DNA from: Clavelina lepadiformis
Lineage: Eukaryota > Chordata > Ascidiacea > Aplousobranchia > Clavelinidae
DNA length: 64,000 nucleotides
Direction: 5' to 3'
Assembly (NCBI RefSeq): GCF_947623445.1
Contig: NC_135241.1
Span: forward strand, 2,854,501 to 2,918,500
Shown here: positions 12,201-23,200 of the stretch, one piece after another
Numbering within the stretch: the stretch's first letter is position 1
Layout of the letters: every line of letters starts with the position of its first letter
The notes under the pieces: model-generated
Told to the model about the DNA's origin: nothing
What the model saw: only the letters and a program-made list of their open reading frames with translations
The model's database searches: none
Translations under genes and position numbers: made by a program

Positions 12201-15200
12201 TTCGATAGTGGTTAGTTTGAAACGAGCATTACACTCTGATTGTTTATGCGTGGCTCTGAACTTGTCAAATGTTTAACTGTTATTAAGGTTTTTCTTACAT
12301 GGAATACCATCGGGATAAAAATTCTCCAACGAAGGTAACTGGCCGCCGAAAACGTTCTGAACTATGTAGTCTTCATCCCAAATATGCTCCAATATCCCAA
12401 CACCTTTGTAATTTGTTATAAAGTGATATTTTGTAACACTGCACAAGTCGTTACTGTAATCGGTTTTACACTGCTGCTATTTGCAAAACTTAAATTCGCT
12501 TAACGCGAATCACCTATATTTCCGAATATGTTTTCGTAACACAACGGCCTTCCTCCGGAAGTGCTCGACTCATGGAGGCAACATCCGGCGTTGATGCATT
12601 CGAGTGAGGAAGGATAAATACGACCTTTCAAGGCTTCGCAACTGATCCTCCAATCAGCATCATGAGCAGCACAAACATAATCTGCAGAACATAACCAATG
12701 AAAGAATGCTACTAAGCCTCAGTTTTTTTGATACAATTTTTACAAAGTAACTTTTTACCGAACGCTCCGACTCCGAAGAGTTCAGCAAACGTTTTTCCTT
12801 CGTTGCCCAAGGCTGCGATCGATTCGTTCATTGCAAGCGAGAAGATGATGCTTGGTGATATCTTTCCGGGAAATTTTTTGTGGTTGTCGACCATGTAAGC
12901 GAACATGGCTTCGTTTCTTGGATAATGTTTCCTAATAGCTGTATATTGGTCATGAGTTAGTACAGCTGGTCTTAGTCGGAGATTATTGTTATTAGTAAAT
13001 GTCCCGTCATAGACTTACGCGTCGTTTTCTCTGATGCGGCCAGAAATGCCCACTTAAGGGCGGAGTTTTTCTTTCCTGCTATGAAAGCCTTGTAAGCCTC
13101 CCTTGAAAATCGGCTCTCTGAAATGCACAATAGTTCTAAATCCAAATAAATGGTTCAGTTGTGATATCAGGTGATATTCTTTTAACGTTCTTGAGTGCGG
13201 CTTTAAACTAATTACCGTGTTTGAACATCTGGTCAATCATAAAATTGTTCACGTTCGATTTCGTCAACCCTCCTGACGTCATTGACGATAACACCAGCGA
13301 CGACATTGGGTCAAGTTGGGTTTTTGCTGGAAGAAATTTAAGCATTAAAACTGACCAAGATCCCACCTAGTTGACAGTAGCAGTAGTAGCCAGCAAGAAT
13401 CGTGCTTTAATCGTAATAAATAAGAGAATAACAAAATCGACTTCGTTACCAGTCGCCTTCGATAGCAAATGGTTCATCAGTGGATTTTTCTTGTCGGTCA
13501 TCATCAGCTGTGAGATAGTTGGGTCAACGCCTGAAAGAAAAAGGAGCGTTAGAACAGCTCATACGTTCGTATTAACTATGGTCAAAGTTTTACGTATAAA
13601 GAATTAACTCAGATTCAGAACAAATTTGTACCATATGTTTTTGCCACTTGGTTGAATATAATTCCCTTCATATCGTCCCCGCGTAAGTACTGCGCCAGGA
13701 CAGGGTTTAGGTTCATTTTTGCACTTCCTGCCCAAACATATGCAGTCATCGGTTTCTTGCAGCTATTTTTGCGACATAATGTGCTACTCTCGTAACTGTT
13801 GTTTCTCTTGTTTACACAATTTACCTTTCATAAGTTGCATCATTTCGTTTTTATCAAGTCTCCCGTCTCTTAGCGCATACAGCCATTCACCATTAGGTAT
13901 AGCTGTAAACGGAAATCAATGTGTTTATTACAGTGCATTGCAATTCATCAATATACAGTAAGTTCAATGGCTCGAAAACTATGTGGTATTGGTATTACTG
14001 CAACTACACTTGGTCTGGCCGTAGGCTAATCCACTGTCCTCACTTACAGTCGGCCAATAAGCTGTTGATGATGGATTGTGGTACGTCATCTTTTTTCATT
14101 TGCAAATAGGCGTACATGCTCAGCTTATACGGATTGCCGTCGTCGTTTTCTGAGTCTGTTGTGGGCGAAGTGCTCGTGGACAAGGTGGAGTTAGTTATTT
14201 CGTACTTTCCTAAAATTTGTGAAGAAACGTTATCGCCCGTATCGCCAAAACACTTTCATAACATAAATCACAATTACCTTTGTAACACCACGGTACAAGT
14301 CTGAGTCCGGTTCCGAACTTTGTTTTCTGATCAAAGCAACATCCCCTTTAAATAACACGTTATCTTGGCGTGGTGGAAGTTCACAAAGAAATTTAAACGG
14401 ATTGAAACATTTTAAAACGTTTTTTTTTTCATTTCCCGGTGTTTTTCAAATGTTTACTTTTTCATCTCCACCAAACTATTCCCCAAACTTTTTTGACCTT
14501 CGACCTACAATGCGACTGATTTTCCACAACCTTGTTTACATTGACCATGGGCGCAGAATGGAATGTAAGATTCTGTGTATCGTAACGTAAAGTATACTTG
14601 GCATTGGTTGTTGTGCAACGAAAGGGCCAGACCCCCATTCGTACCTAGGTTACAACAACGTAAAGAGGTCTGTGGGTGTCGTGTTTTTTGTACAAATTTT
14701 CATTTCCTCAACACTATTTAGAACAGTGAGTCTATTTTCTTTGCAAAGGCAAATTTTCATAAGATATTATTTGTCGAAGTGCATTTTGCACCAAAGGGCA
14801 CAATAATTGTAAGAGCATAGGGTATAGCATGCGTCTTCGGGAAAATCTGAAATGGTGCAGAATGCATAAAATCTTCTGTAATTCCAAAAAGCAGCGGTTT
14901 AGATCAGAGAACTAGAGTTTCCTAAAGATTGTAGCCTTTTTGTACTATAGTTTGTATATATACTATACTATAGCCCATTAATTGCATCCACGGCTTTTGT
15001 TCCACGCTAAACTCCAGTACATCATCAAGGATCATGCACTTTTATGGGACGCTTTACAGAACTCTGCTATTTACATTCTTTTTTTCTTTGAGAATACATG
15101 GTGTATAGTTTTTGCTTATCATATTTTGCTTTTTGCTTATCAAATGAAAAGCTACGAAAGCGATCACATAAAAGCTCAATCCACGTGTCTCAACCCATGC

Positions 15201-15415
15201 TGATTACCATGCCCGACATTGAGAAACACTGATATACACGAATCATAAACTTACCTTGTAATCTCACACTCATGTCGGGTTATTCCAGCATCAGCATAAT
15301 TTCCACAACTTATCTTTCTCGAATCAGGGCTGACACATCTCGGGTGTAAACGTTGTGGTTTGACCCCAGTTGATAATAGAACGACCAGCGCTAAGGCTTG
15401 CACGTAAAGCCTCAT
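9260..15415 (-). CDS. Secreted multi-trefoil protein with central helical repeats (19 exons)
   Basis: Exons on the minus strand: 15255-15415, 14278-14345, 14048-14210, 13825-13902, 13632-13727, 13450-13530, 13216-13326, 13020-13117, 12759-12938, 12514-12681, 12299-12403, 12056-12177, 11443-11539, 11243-11317, 10819-10992, 10516-10566, 10328-10432, 9564-9620, 9260-9411. They sum to 2142 nt (713 residues), all phases agree, and junctions are GT-AG. The start begins MRLYVQALALVVLLSTG, a clear signal peptide. P-type trefoil modules, recognised by the CC pair and PWC[YF] or a variant: exons 1-2 (canonical, GCCFD...PWCY), exon 10 (AGCCLHE...PLCYE), exon 15 (ECCYDPDW...PACF), exons 16-17 (canonical, RCCYDST...APWCF) and exon 19 (KGCCYM...PGPWCYE, then stop). 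Exons 3-9 are cysteine-poor and helical, roughly one repeat per exon. Trefoil proteins stabilise mucus or secreted coats; the role here is inferred. A further open block at about 9435-9505 breaks phase and is left out. Confidence 0.85.
12759..14210 (-). repeat. Exon-encoded helical repeat region within the trefoil protein
   Basis: Seven consecutive exons (14048-14210 down to 12759-12938) mostly begin and end in phase 1. Each encodes one helical unit of about 26-60 residues. Shared features are an early Pro or Asn-Pro, an aromatic-Leu pair (YAYLQM, WLYALR, LAQYLR), a Lys/Asp-rich turn, and a hydrophobic end such as IINSLLAD, MMQLMK, IIFNQVAKTYG, LMNHLLS and FMIDQMFKHE. Similarity between units is weak and judged by eye. 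I do not recognise the module. Confidence 0.5.
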
Positions 15416-18400
15416 TGTTAACGATTCTAAGCAATAAACCTGAAAAAAAATTTTAAACTCGGTTAGATTCCAAATATTTCATGCTTAAAATGTACTTGTT
15501 GTAAACACTTTCTTTTAAAGTAAATTTACTTTTTAGTACTTATCGTTAGGTCTATTTAATTGCCTTTCCTGCGAAACACTCGCACCTATTTGTCAATTGC
15601 TGTCTTTGTTACAAAACGTTACTGATTTTAATTTTTTTCCCCCCTTATAGGACAACTCCTCTTAGGCCTACCACTCATATAGCAGCGAACTTGCAAATTA
15701 AACTGGTAATGTAAGCAGTTTCTGCGATACCTGCATCTTAGCACGCCGTTTTGAAAGTTTTGCACGTTGACGAAAATAAGCTCATCGATGAGAGGGTAAT
15801 AAACGTCCTTTTTAAAGTTCGAAAGTGTAACAAATTTCACTGTAATTGTTACAAGGTGTGCCTATTGTTGTAGTATTTGCTTGTGACGTAGGTTATTTAT
15901 TGGTCTGGAACCCAAGCATGCAACGTACATTGCATATTCAGTCATCATAACATACTTGTATAATACATCCTAGTCATCTGTTTAAAACTTTAGAAGTTTC
16001 AGTGCCGGTTTTCGTGATGCCAAGTAATATATCACGGGACTTTAACGATATTTTCTAGGAAAGCGGATATTGCTTCCATTTAAAAATGTAAATGAGTTTG
16101 TTTATTTGTTTGTTGAAATCTATTCAAGTAGTCACACTTTCCCAAACTAATCGCGTTCGTTTTGATAACTCGTTATTATTGTTTTGACAACTTTAAGAAC
16201 GTCGATGACACTGACACGCGTTTTTGTTTTGTTTTTTTCTACCACAAAAAAGCATTTCTCTGTGCTCGAGACGGATAAAAAACTTTTATCAAAAGCATGT
16301 ATTCGCAATTCATTTAAGCGTATAATCTGGGTGAGCTATGTTCATTTTACAAAAATACAGTACTTTAACTTTAAACTGTTTGCGATTATTGAATACACGG
16401 TTACGGGCTTGCGGTTGTGCACGCACACAGGCGTTTGGCATGAAGTGCATACAGAAAATTTATTAGCGCACAAATACTGGTTGCATAAATCGTTTAGAAG
16501 CCTGAAATTTACTATAGCTACGTACATATTTATTGCGAACACACCCTTGGCACCTTGTGAAAAGTTGCATAACAATAAAAGTTTGCTTAGATTTATACCC
16601 TTCAGGGAATATTTAGAGGGACTATTGTTCCTTACACTTAGCTTTCGTTCAGCAATTACACAACTTGAACACAAATCAGTTGAACATGCGCATGGCTACA
16701 GGTTAAAATGAGAACACATGTGACGTCACTTCTTTCTTACTTTATCATCGATTTATAGCTAAACGGTGAGAGTTGAAAGTGGGCAGTGTTTAAAGTTCAA
16801 ATAAATATTAACTTTTACATTATGTGGAAAAGCGCACATTTCCCAACCCCGTGGGATAGTCACTTTAAAAGCACACTGAAGCTCATGTTTAATCCGGTAA
16901 TTGCGCATGATGATATTTAAAGGTTTATCGTAGCTCTTGATAATTTGCATGCACCTGCATGTCACATGCATTTGTTTACGAAATTGCCGTAACGTTCAAT
17001 TTTGTTTTATTTTTTGTTGTTTAAAATTATGTTGTGTGTACTGATAAATTGTAAAACATAGAAATAAACAGTAATAACGTAAACCTATAACATGCTGGTC
17101 CCATTCGTTATACCCTTCGTCCAGCCTTGCCTTATACCTTTACGATTTGTTCGATCGTGCGTAATCACATCAATATTGCCGATGCAAGAATAACCGCAAA
17201 ATGTTTATTGTTCAATGTGTAATCATTAGTTATTGTTAAAAAGTTTTTTTCAGCCCAGGTAGGTTCATGTTTTTATTTTTTTGAACATCGACCAATCTTG
17301 GGAAAAAACAAGGCGATTGAATAAAGTCATGTTAAAACCGCAAGTGGTTGACAAAATAAATATATCCTTAATAAGGACCAGTATACTGCTTTTTGATATT
17401 ATTTTTCCTCGACCAGCAGGAAACACGTCATCTGAGATAAATGCGCCTCAACAAATACTACCAGGGCAAAATTAATAATAATATCTTAATAAAATAAACC
17501 TGATAGTGGCAAATGATACGATCGACGTGAAAGAATTTTTTGATTGCGCAAATAATTTTATTTTAATATCCTTTAATGTATTTGAAGTTTTTACTGTTTA
17601 TATATTGACAGCTTGCGCATACGCTTCGCGATTGAATGAAGAATATCTTTCTTACTACTATAACGGTAAAAATGCATAAACTTATAAATTGTCCGAAAAT
17701 AATGGTTTCTGTATTAAAATGTTTAACTATGCACTAACGATGTTGTTGTATTGAAATGCAAACGTAACGGTATTTAGTTTTTAATTGCTTTTATAAAACA
17801 ATTCCTTATTAGCCTACTTCGTGCAAATATTAGTTCAAAATCAATACGTTTTGGAGCATGTAATTATTTAAATGTTTTTATAAAATATTTAAAAATAAAT
17901 TCTAATAAAATTACATATAAAACCATATAAAATATTGCATACTTACCTCTGAAAGCAACAGCAAATATCTTTCCCACAAATGTTTCCACCGTTACTCGCG
18001 TTACTCAACTTTCTGCTTTTGGGTGGATCCGAACTTGAACTGTCTTTTTATGGGAACGAATGTAGCAACACGTGATCGTTCCGACCAATGAAAGCCTTCA
18101 TTTAATTGTCTTTTTTTACGATGGAATTTTCTGGCAAATCCGGTTAAATGAAGGCAAACGAGTGGCAAATAGTAATATTCTAACACGCCTTAAACTGGTT
18201 TCGGAACGATGATATACGATTAGTATGTACGAGTAGGTATTTTTATTCGGCATTTACGACCTTTTCTATTTGTAGATGATTGTACCAAGGTGTTTACTGT
18301 CATCTAACCTCTACCATTTATAAGCAAATAATTGTGAAACAAAACCGGACGCAAGCCGCTTTGTCACGTTAACAATAGAAGACTTGATAGGTTTATTGGA

Positions 18401-20202
18401 TGCCGTCTGTGATATAATATTTGCAGAAAAGTACGTCAACCCTTATCGACAACTCTACACTAGCTGCTATCATAATTTATTCGTAAAGCTATAACTGTAG
18501 TCCAGAAAAGCACAGACATCTAATCGTTTGACTAAAGCTCATACCAATTTGGTCGGTGTCAAGCTACGTATGTTTTAAAATGCTTTGCTTAGCTGCCGAA
18601 ACAAATTTTTGTACGTTATAGGTATTGCGAAAATAGGCAGAGGTAATATTTTTTTTGAAAAATAAGGTGTCTTAGACAACGTTCTAATGTTTGCCACAGT
18701 TCGGGCTGTTTGGTTAATCCTATAATTAAGGGTAGTTTGCTAATCCTATTATTAAGGGTAAAGAGAATTTTAATTTTCGTTTAAATAATGCGGTGATGCT
18801 ACGATTACCCAACCATCTAATCTAATGTCTCTGACATCTCGTCATTACAGAATACTTAAGCTTAGGCGGTTTCTTCCACAATTTCCTGCTACTTAGTTTA
18901 ATTTACTCTACCGGAGCTGATTTTGATGAAACAAGGTATTTCATAATTGAGTTATGTCAGGTACTTGATTAAAGCGGTTTGCGCTGAGTGAGAAACCGAG
19001 AATAATAAAATTTTAATATGGTTAATAAAACCTCTACATGTTAATTGTCGATTTTGGCATACAGCCTTAGAAATAGATACCCTTATACTCGATAAATATT
19101 AAGATTTTAGATAATTGCAAACTGGAAGCCCTATTCAGGTAGGAAAAATTTGTGACCGTCTCAAGATAAACTAAACAGTCCACATTCCTTTCCTTCTCTC
19201 TATGTAAGTTGCAAAATTAATCGCGAGTCACTATTTCACTATCCATTGTGGTTATACACATTAACCTGCTTATTTTGCCGAAAATAAATTTTGAGACACA
19301 TTTGGGTATGATATAAATTTAAATGTTTGTCGTGAACTAACTTAATTTACTGTTACTTGTTAACGTGGACATTTCATGCCTTTATTTTTCCACTGAGATT
19401 ATAAGTTTTTGAATTGAAACCGTTACAAGTAAATCACATTTACCCACCATCATAAAAATTATTCTGATAAAATCTTAAAATCATTTTATTTTATCGTCCA
19501 TTTTGGAGAATTATGATGTTTTCAAGTTTTCAGATTCTGTATACAAGCAACACGCTTTGCACGTCAACTCGGTGTCATATTTCTACACCTTTGTTTGTGC
19601 TAATTGTTCTTTAGAAAGCGGCATATTAGTTGGGCGTTAACACAACAACGTCCAAAAAGATTGTTGGACTTACCAGTTAGTTTAAATGATAGGTTTTTAT
19701 TTAATAACTATAGCTTTGGAAAAGAAGCCGACCGTTCACACTCATTATATACTGAAGTCAGTTTTGCCCCTCTAATCTAAACTTGCTTACTTTTTCGTAA
19801 TACTTAGTCAAACACGTTTATTTCTTAAAATGGGTTGTAATCGACGAGTTTGAAACCGTGTTCCTCACTGCTGTCATGGTTTAATAGACGGTCTTGATTT
19901 TTGGCTTGTTAATTTTTCGTTGAATCTGGTGGACAATTTTGTTAACTAAGTTCGAATCGCAAAACAATTGATTGCATGTCTGCTTGCTTCTATGGAAACA
20001 AATTTCACGAATTGAATTCGCGCCTATACTGTACGGTTGGTGCTTCTGCAATAAGAATATAAGAACGCTCATAGAAAAAATTTATAAACACACGGTGATG
20101 CGCAAAATGAACACTGTTCAAATATTATTACACGCACATTAATTCGAAAAAATGTAACAGTCTTAAATAACAAAGTATGAATATTTTCTACTACTATTGT
20201 TG
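15416..20202. other. Intergenic, no gene seen
   Basis: This is AT-rich sequence between the trefoil gene start and the receptor gene end. The longest open frame (about 16184-16711, plus) has no recognisable protein features and is overlapped by a 110-codon frame on the other strand. A 27-bp tandem duplication (unit close to GTTTGNTAATCCTATNATTA) lies at 18708-18760. Nothing else is supported. Confidence 0.45.
18708..18760. repeat. 27-bp direct tandem repeat, two copies
   Basis: Two adjacent near-identical copies of a unit that ends ATTAAGGGTA, differing at two or three positions. Confidence 0.6.
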
Positions 20203-23200
20203 CTAACAGTTACAAGAAGGTAGCTTCAGTAGGATTCGTTTCAAGTGAAAGCGAAACAATTTTAATCTCCATGAGAATAAGAAAAAGTTTATAACACTAT
20301 TTAGGTGAGAGAACACAATGGCGAGATTGTAGAGCCACGCTGGCAAGGAGATGGTTTCGTCGTGGTCGAACCTACCAGTAATCCAACATGTTCAAAGGAA
20401 GTTTTCAAAACATAGAAATAACTTACAATGCCGTCATTGACCAGCAGTTTTAGTGAAAGCACCTACTCTATAAACTTTATGACAGCATAGTTGGTTATAT
20501 CACAGCAGTATTTTGTGCTTAATGTAGACAACATGGCTTACCGTGCAATTGAATTAATGATATGAATAGGCATCCAACATATCGCAAACGACAGGACGAT
20601 CAGGGCCAGAACCGTCGCTGCATGAATGTCTCGTTTCCTCTTTGCTTGACGTAAAGCAAGGTGACGTTTTTTGGTCCGAATGCTCAAGTCAGTACCAGTT
20701 CGCGAACGCATGAGAACTGGAGTAGACTACATAGATAAATCAAAATCATACAAAATCTGTCTCTGTTGTCATCTAACGGGCATATTACTTTAAACGTTCA
20801 AGCTTTGATGGCAGTAAAGAGCAGGTTGTCTTTATCACTATTAGGACGTACTCTTGGGAAGCAATAGCTGTATCATTGAGTTTATACTATAAAGTTTTAT
20901 TCTGATAAACCTTTACCGTTATTAATTGTGGCTTTGATTGTAGAGGTGACGTTTTTATGGCTGTTTAGAACAAAATATATCAAAATTGTTACCGTAAGTG
21001 ACACTGACGTGTCTAGAAGTGTTTTTCGCTGACCGTCGTCGAATGATACGCTGTGAAAGAAAGAAATAACAAATCGCGATTACTTCTTTTATTGTCACCA
21101 AGTTTTTAGGCCATTATCGTCACCAACGATAAGTGAAAAGGTCGAAATAAAATTCATAGCGGGTGGCTTACCGCAAGGAATTATCCACTTCAAGCATTGA
21201 TTTAATTGAGCTAAGTTTATTGAGTCGGTCACTAAGCTCTTGATCGTCCACGCCCTCTGTTCGAGATATTTCGAATAATATTATGATGACGTAGCCTACC
21301 TTTCATAAGTACTTTGATAAAGACTTATGCTAGCGTAGTATAGTTATAACTTCGTTTGCAAGGTTACATTTAATTTCTGAACATTATTGATTTCTGACGT
21401 GGTTAATGATAAAGATTACAAACCATTTTTCAATGCAGTTGATGCTTTGTTTTTTGAGCTCTGTGCTGCGTTTTCTTCTGCGTTTTTCGGCTCCGTTGTT
21501 GGATTTAATATCGACTCTAATTAAAGAAAGATATAGTCATCAGTAAGTTTTATAGGGACTCGAAATGTCGAATCCGAGTAATTTCATTTGTTGCTCGGCC
21601 GAGTTCCGAGTACTCGGGTATTACGATACAATGTCATTAACTATATCACTTGCACTACTAATTATGTCACTAATTATATGTAACATTTATATCACGGGAT
21701 TACATTTTGTCAATGACGAAATTTGACGAATAACTTAATATTGAGTGTCGGTAACAAGCATCGTGTAATATTGAAAAGCCGCACTTGGGAAAGCAATTTA
21801 TTGCTGTCATTGTGACGTTTTGTTTTGGTATTGTTTATTTTTATTTTTTTATAAAGTAATTGGCCCGCCCTGGCCTAATTACAGGCACACGTGCGCCTTG
21901 CTGCGACGTCGGTACTGGGCCATGACGTTTTATTACCGCGGTCAATAACATTGGAATTACATTGCATGATTGATAGACGATAACAAAATTTTTTTACAGG
22001 GTGTTTCTAAAGTGGAAAAAATGGTATGAACACAAATTGTAGTAACGTCTAGCAGCTGTAACGAAACCAGACAATAACCTATGAAAGGTTAATGTAATTA
22101 AGTAATTATATAAGAATTTTTATATTTATTTATTGTTTTTATTTAGTTTATTTTTATTAAAATTAATTTATTTGTGATTGTATCGCATTTTCAAAATATC
22201 CTATGTACCGTTTTGACACCGAAAAACAAAAACTTGTTGTGCCGCTGTAGCAAAACAATGCAATAAGTAATCGGAAATTGCTTTGGTTGAATAGACATTT
22301 TGACCTGGCAAATAATGTTCATACAATCGAAGGCCGTAGGTGCGAATGTGCTAAATATAACACAACCACACATGATGCGGAATATTAGGCAATACTCAAC
22401 TGAATCGGAGTATTAGAAATATGCCAACGCTCGGTCGAATACGATTATTCGGATTTGACTCTTCCCGTACCTATATTGAATCGCTAATTATAACTCAATT
22501 ATTGTGGCTTTAAAATGCAAAGTTTACAAATGCAGTGCACATTATTGCAACCAGCTTTTTTGAAACTTCAATGCAATTGGTTGTTTGGTTTGACGAAAAC
22601 TTTAGGTAAGATAGCGTTTTAGTTAAGCACATCCAATGTGTTACTGTGATCCATTCAGAGAAAATCAATTACTTAATTCCCCAGGAGAGATAGAGAGTTA
22701 TTACTCGATAAAGCATAGTAAGCACGATAGCAATGCAACTATTGTCACACACATATATAGTTTATTTATGTCATACTCTGTCATTTGATGATTGGGAAAA
22801 ACCGCCAGCAGCTTAGACCAAAGATATTTTACTTTTTAACGTACTTCAATATTTTATGTAAAATTTCATGCGTCAAGTATTCCAAAGTTGCTGTAGATAG
22901 AGAATTGATTTATAAGTGACGTCATAGCCAATAGATGGGAGCGAAGTTCATGTGCGCGCTGTTTTGACAATCAAGTCACCGATATCCGGTTCATTTTATT
23001 TTACCGTTGCAAAACACCATCGTTGACTTGTCTTCACATTTCCCGCGAACACTCGTTTCCCACTTTTCCGCTGTCCTCGTTTTCATTATGTTCGTAACGT
23101 CACCGGTTGGAGAGGACCTCTGCAGGAAGTTGAGAGTCAATGACATTTTCATCATCGGTCAAATTATGAGTTGGAAATGTGTTAATTGGCATGCAAGGAA

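Noticed and set aside
16184-16711. 175-codon open frame on the plus strand
   Set aside because: It starts at TTG, has no domain, signal or coding-like composition, no exon neighbours, and is overlapped by a 110-codon frame on the other strand. Probably chance.
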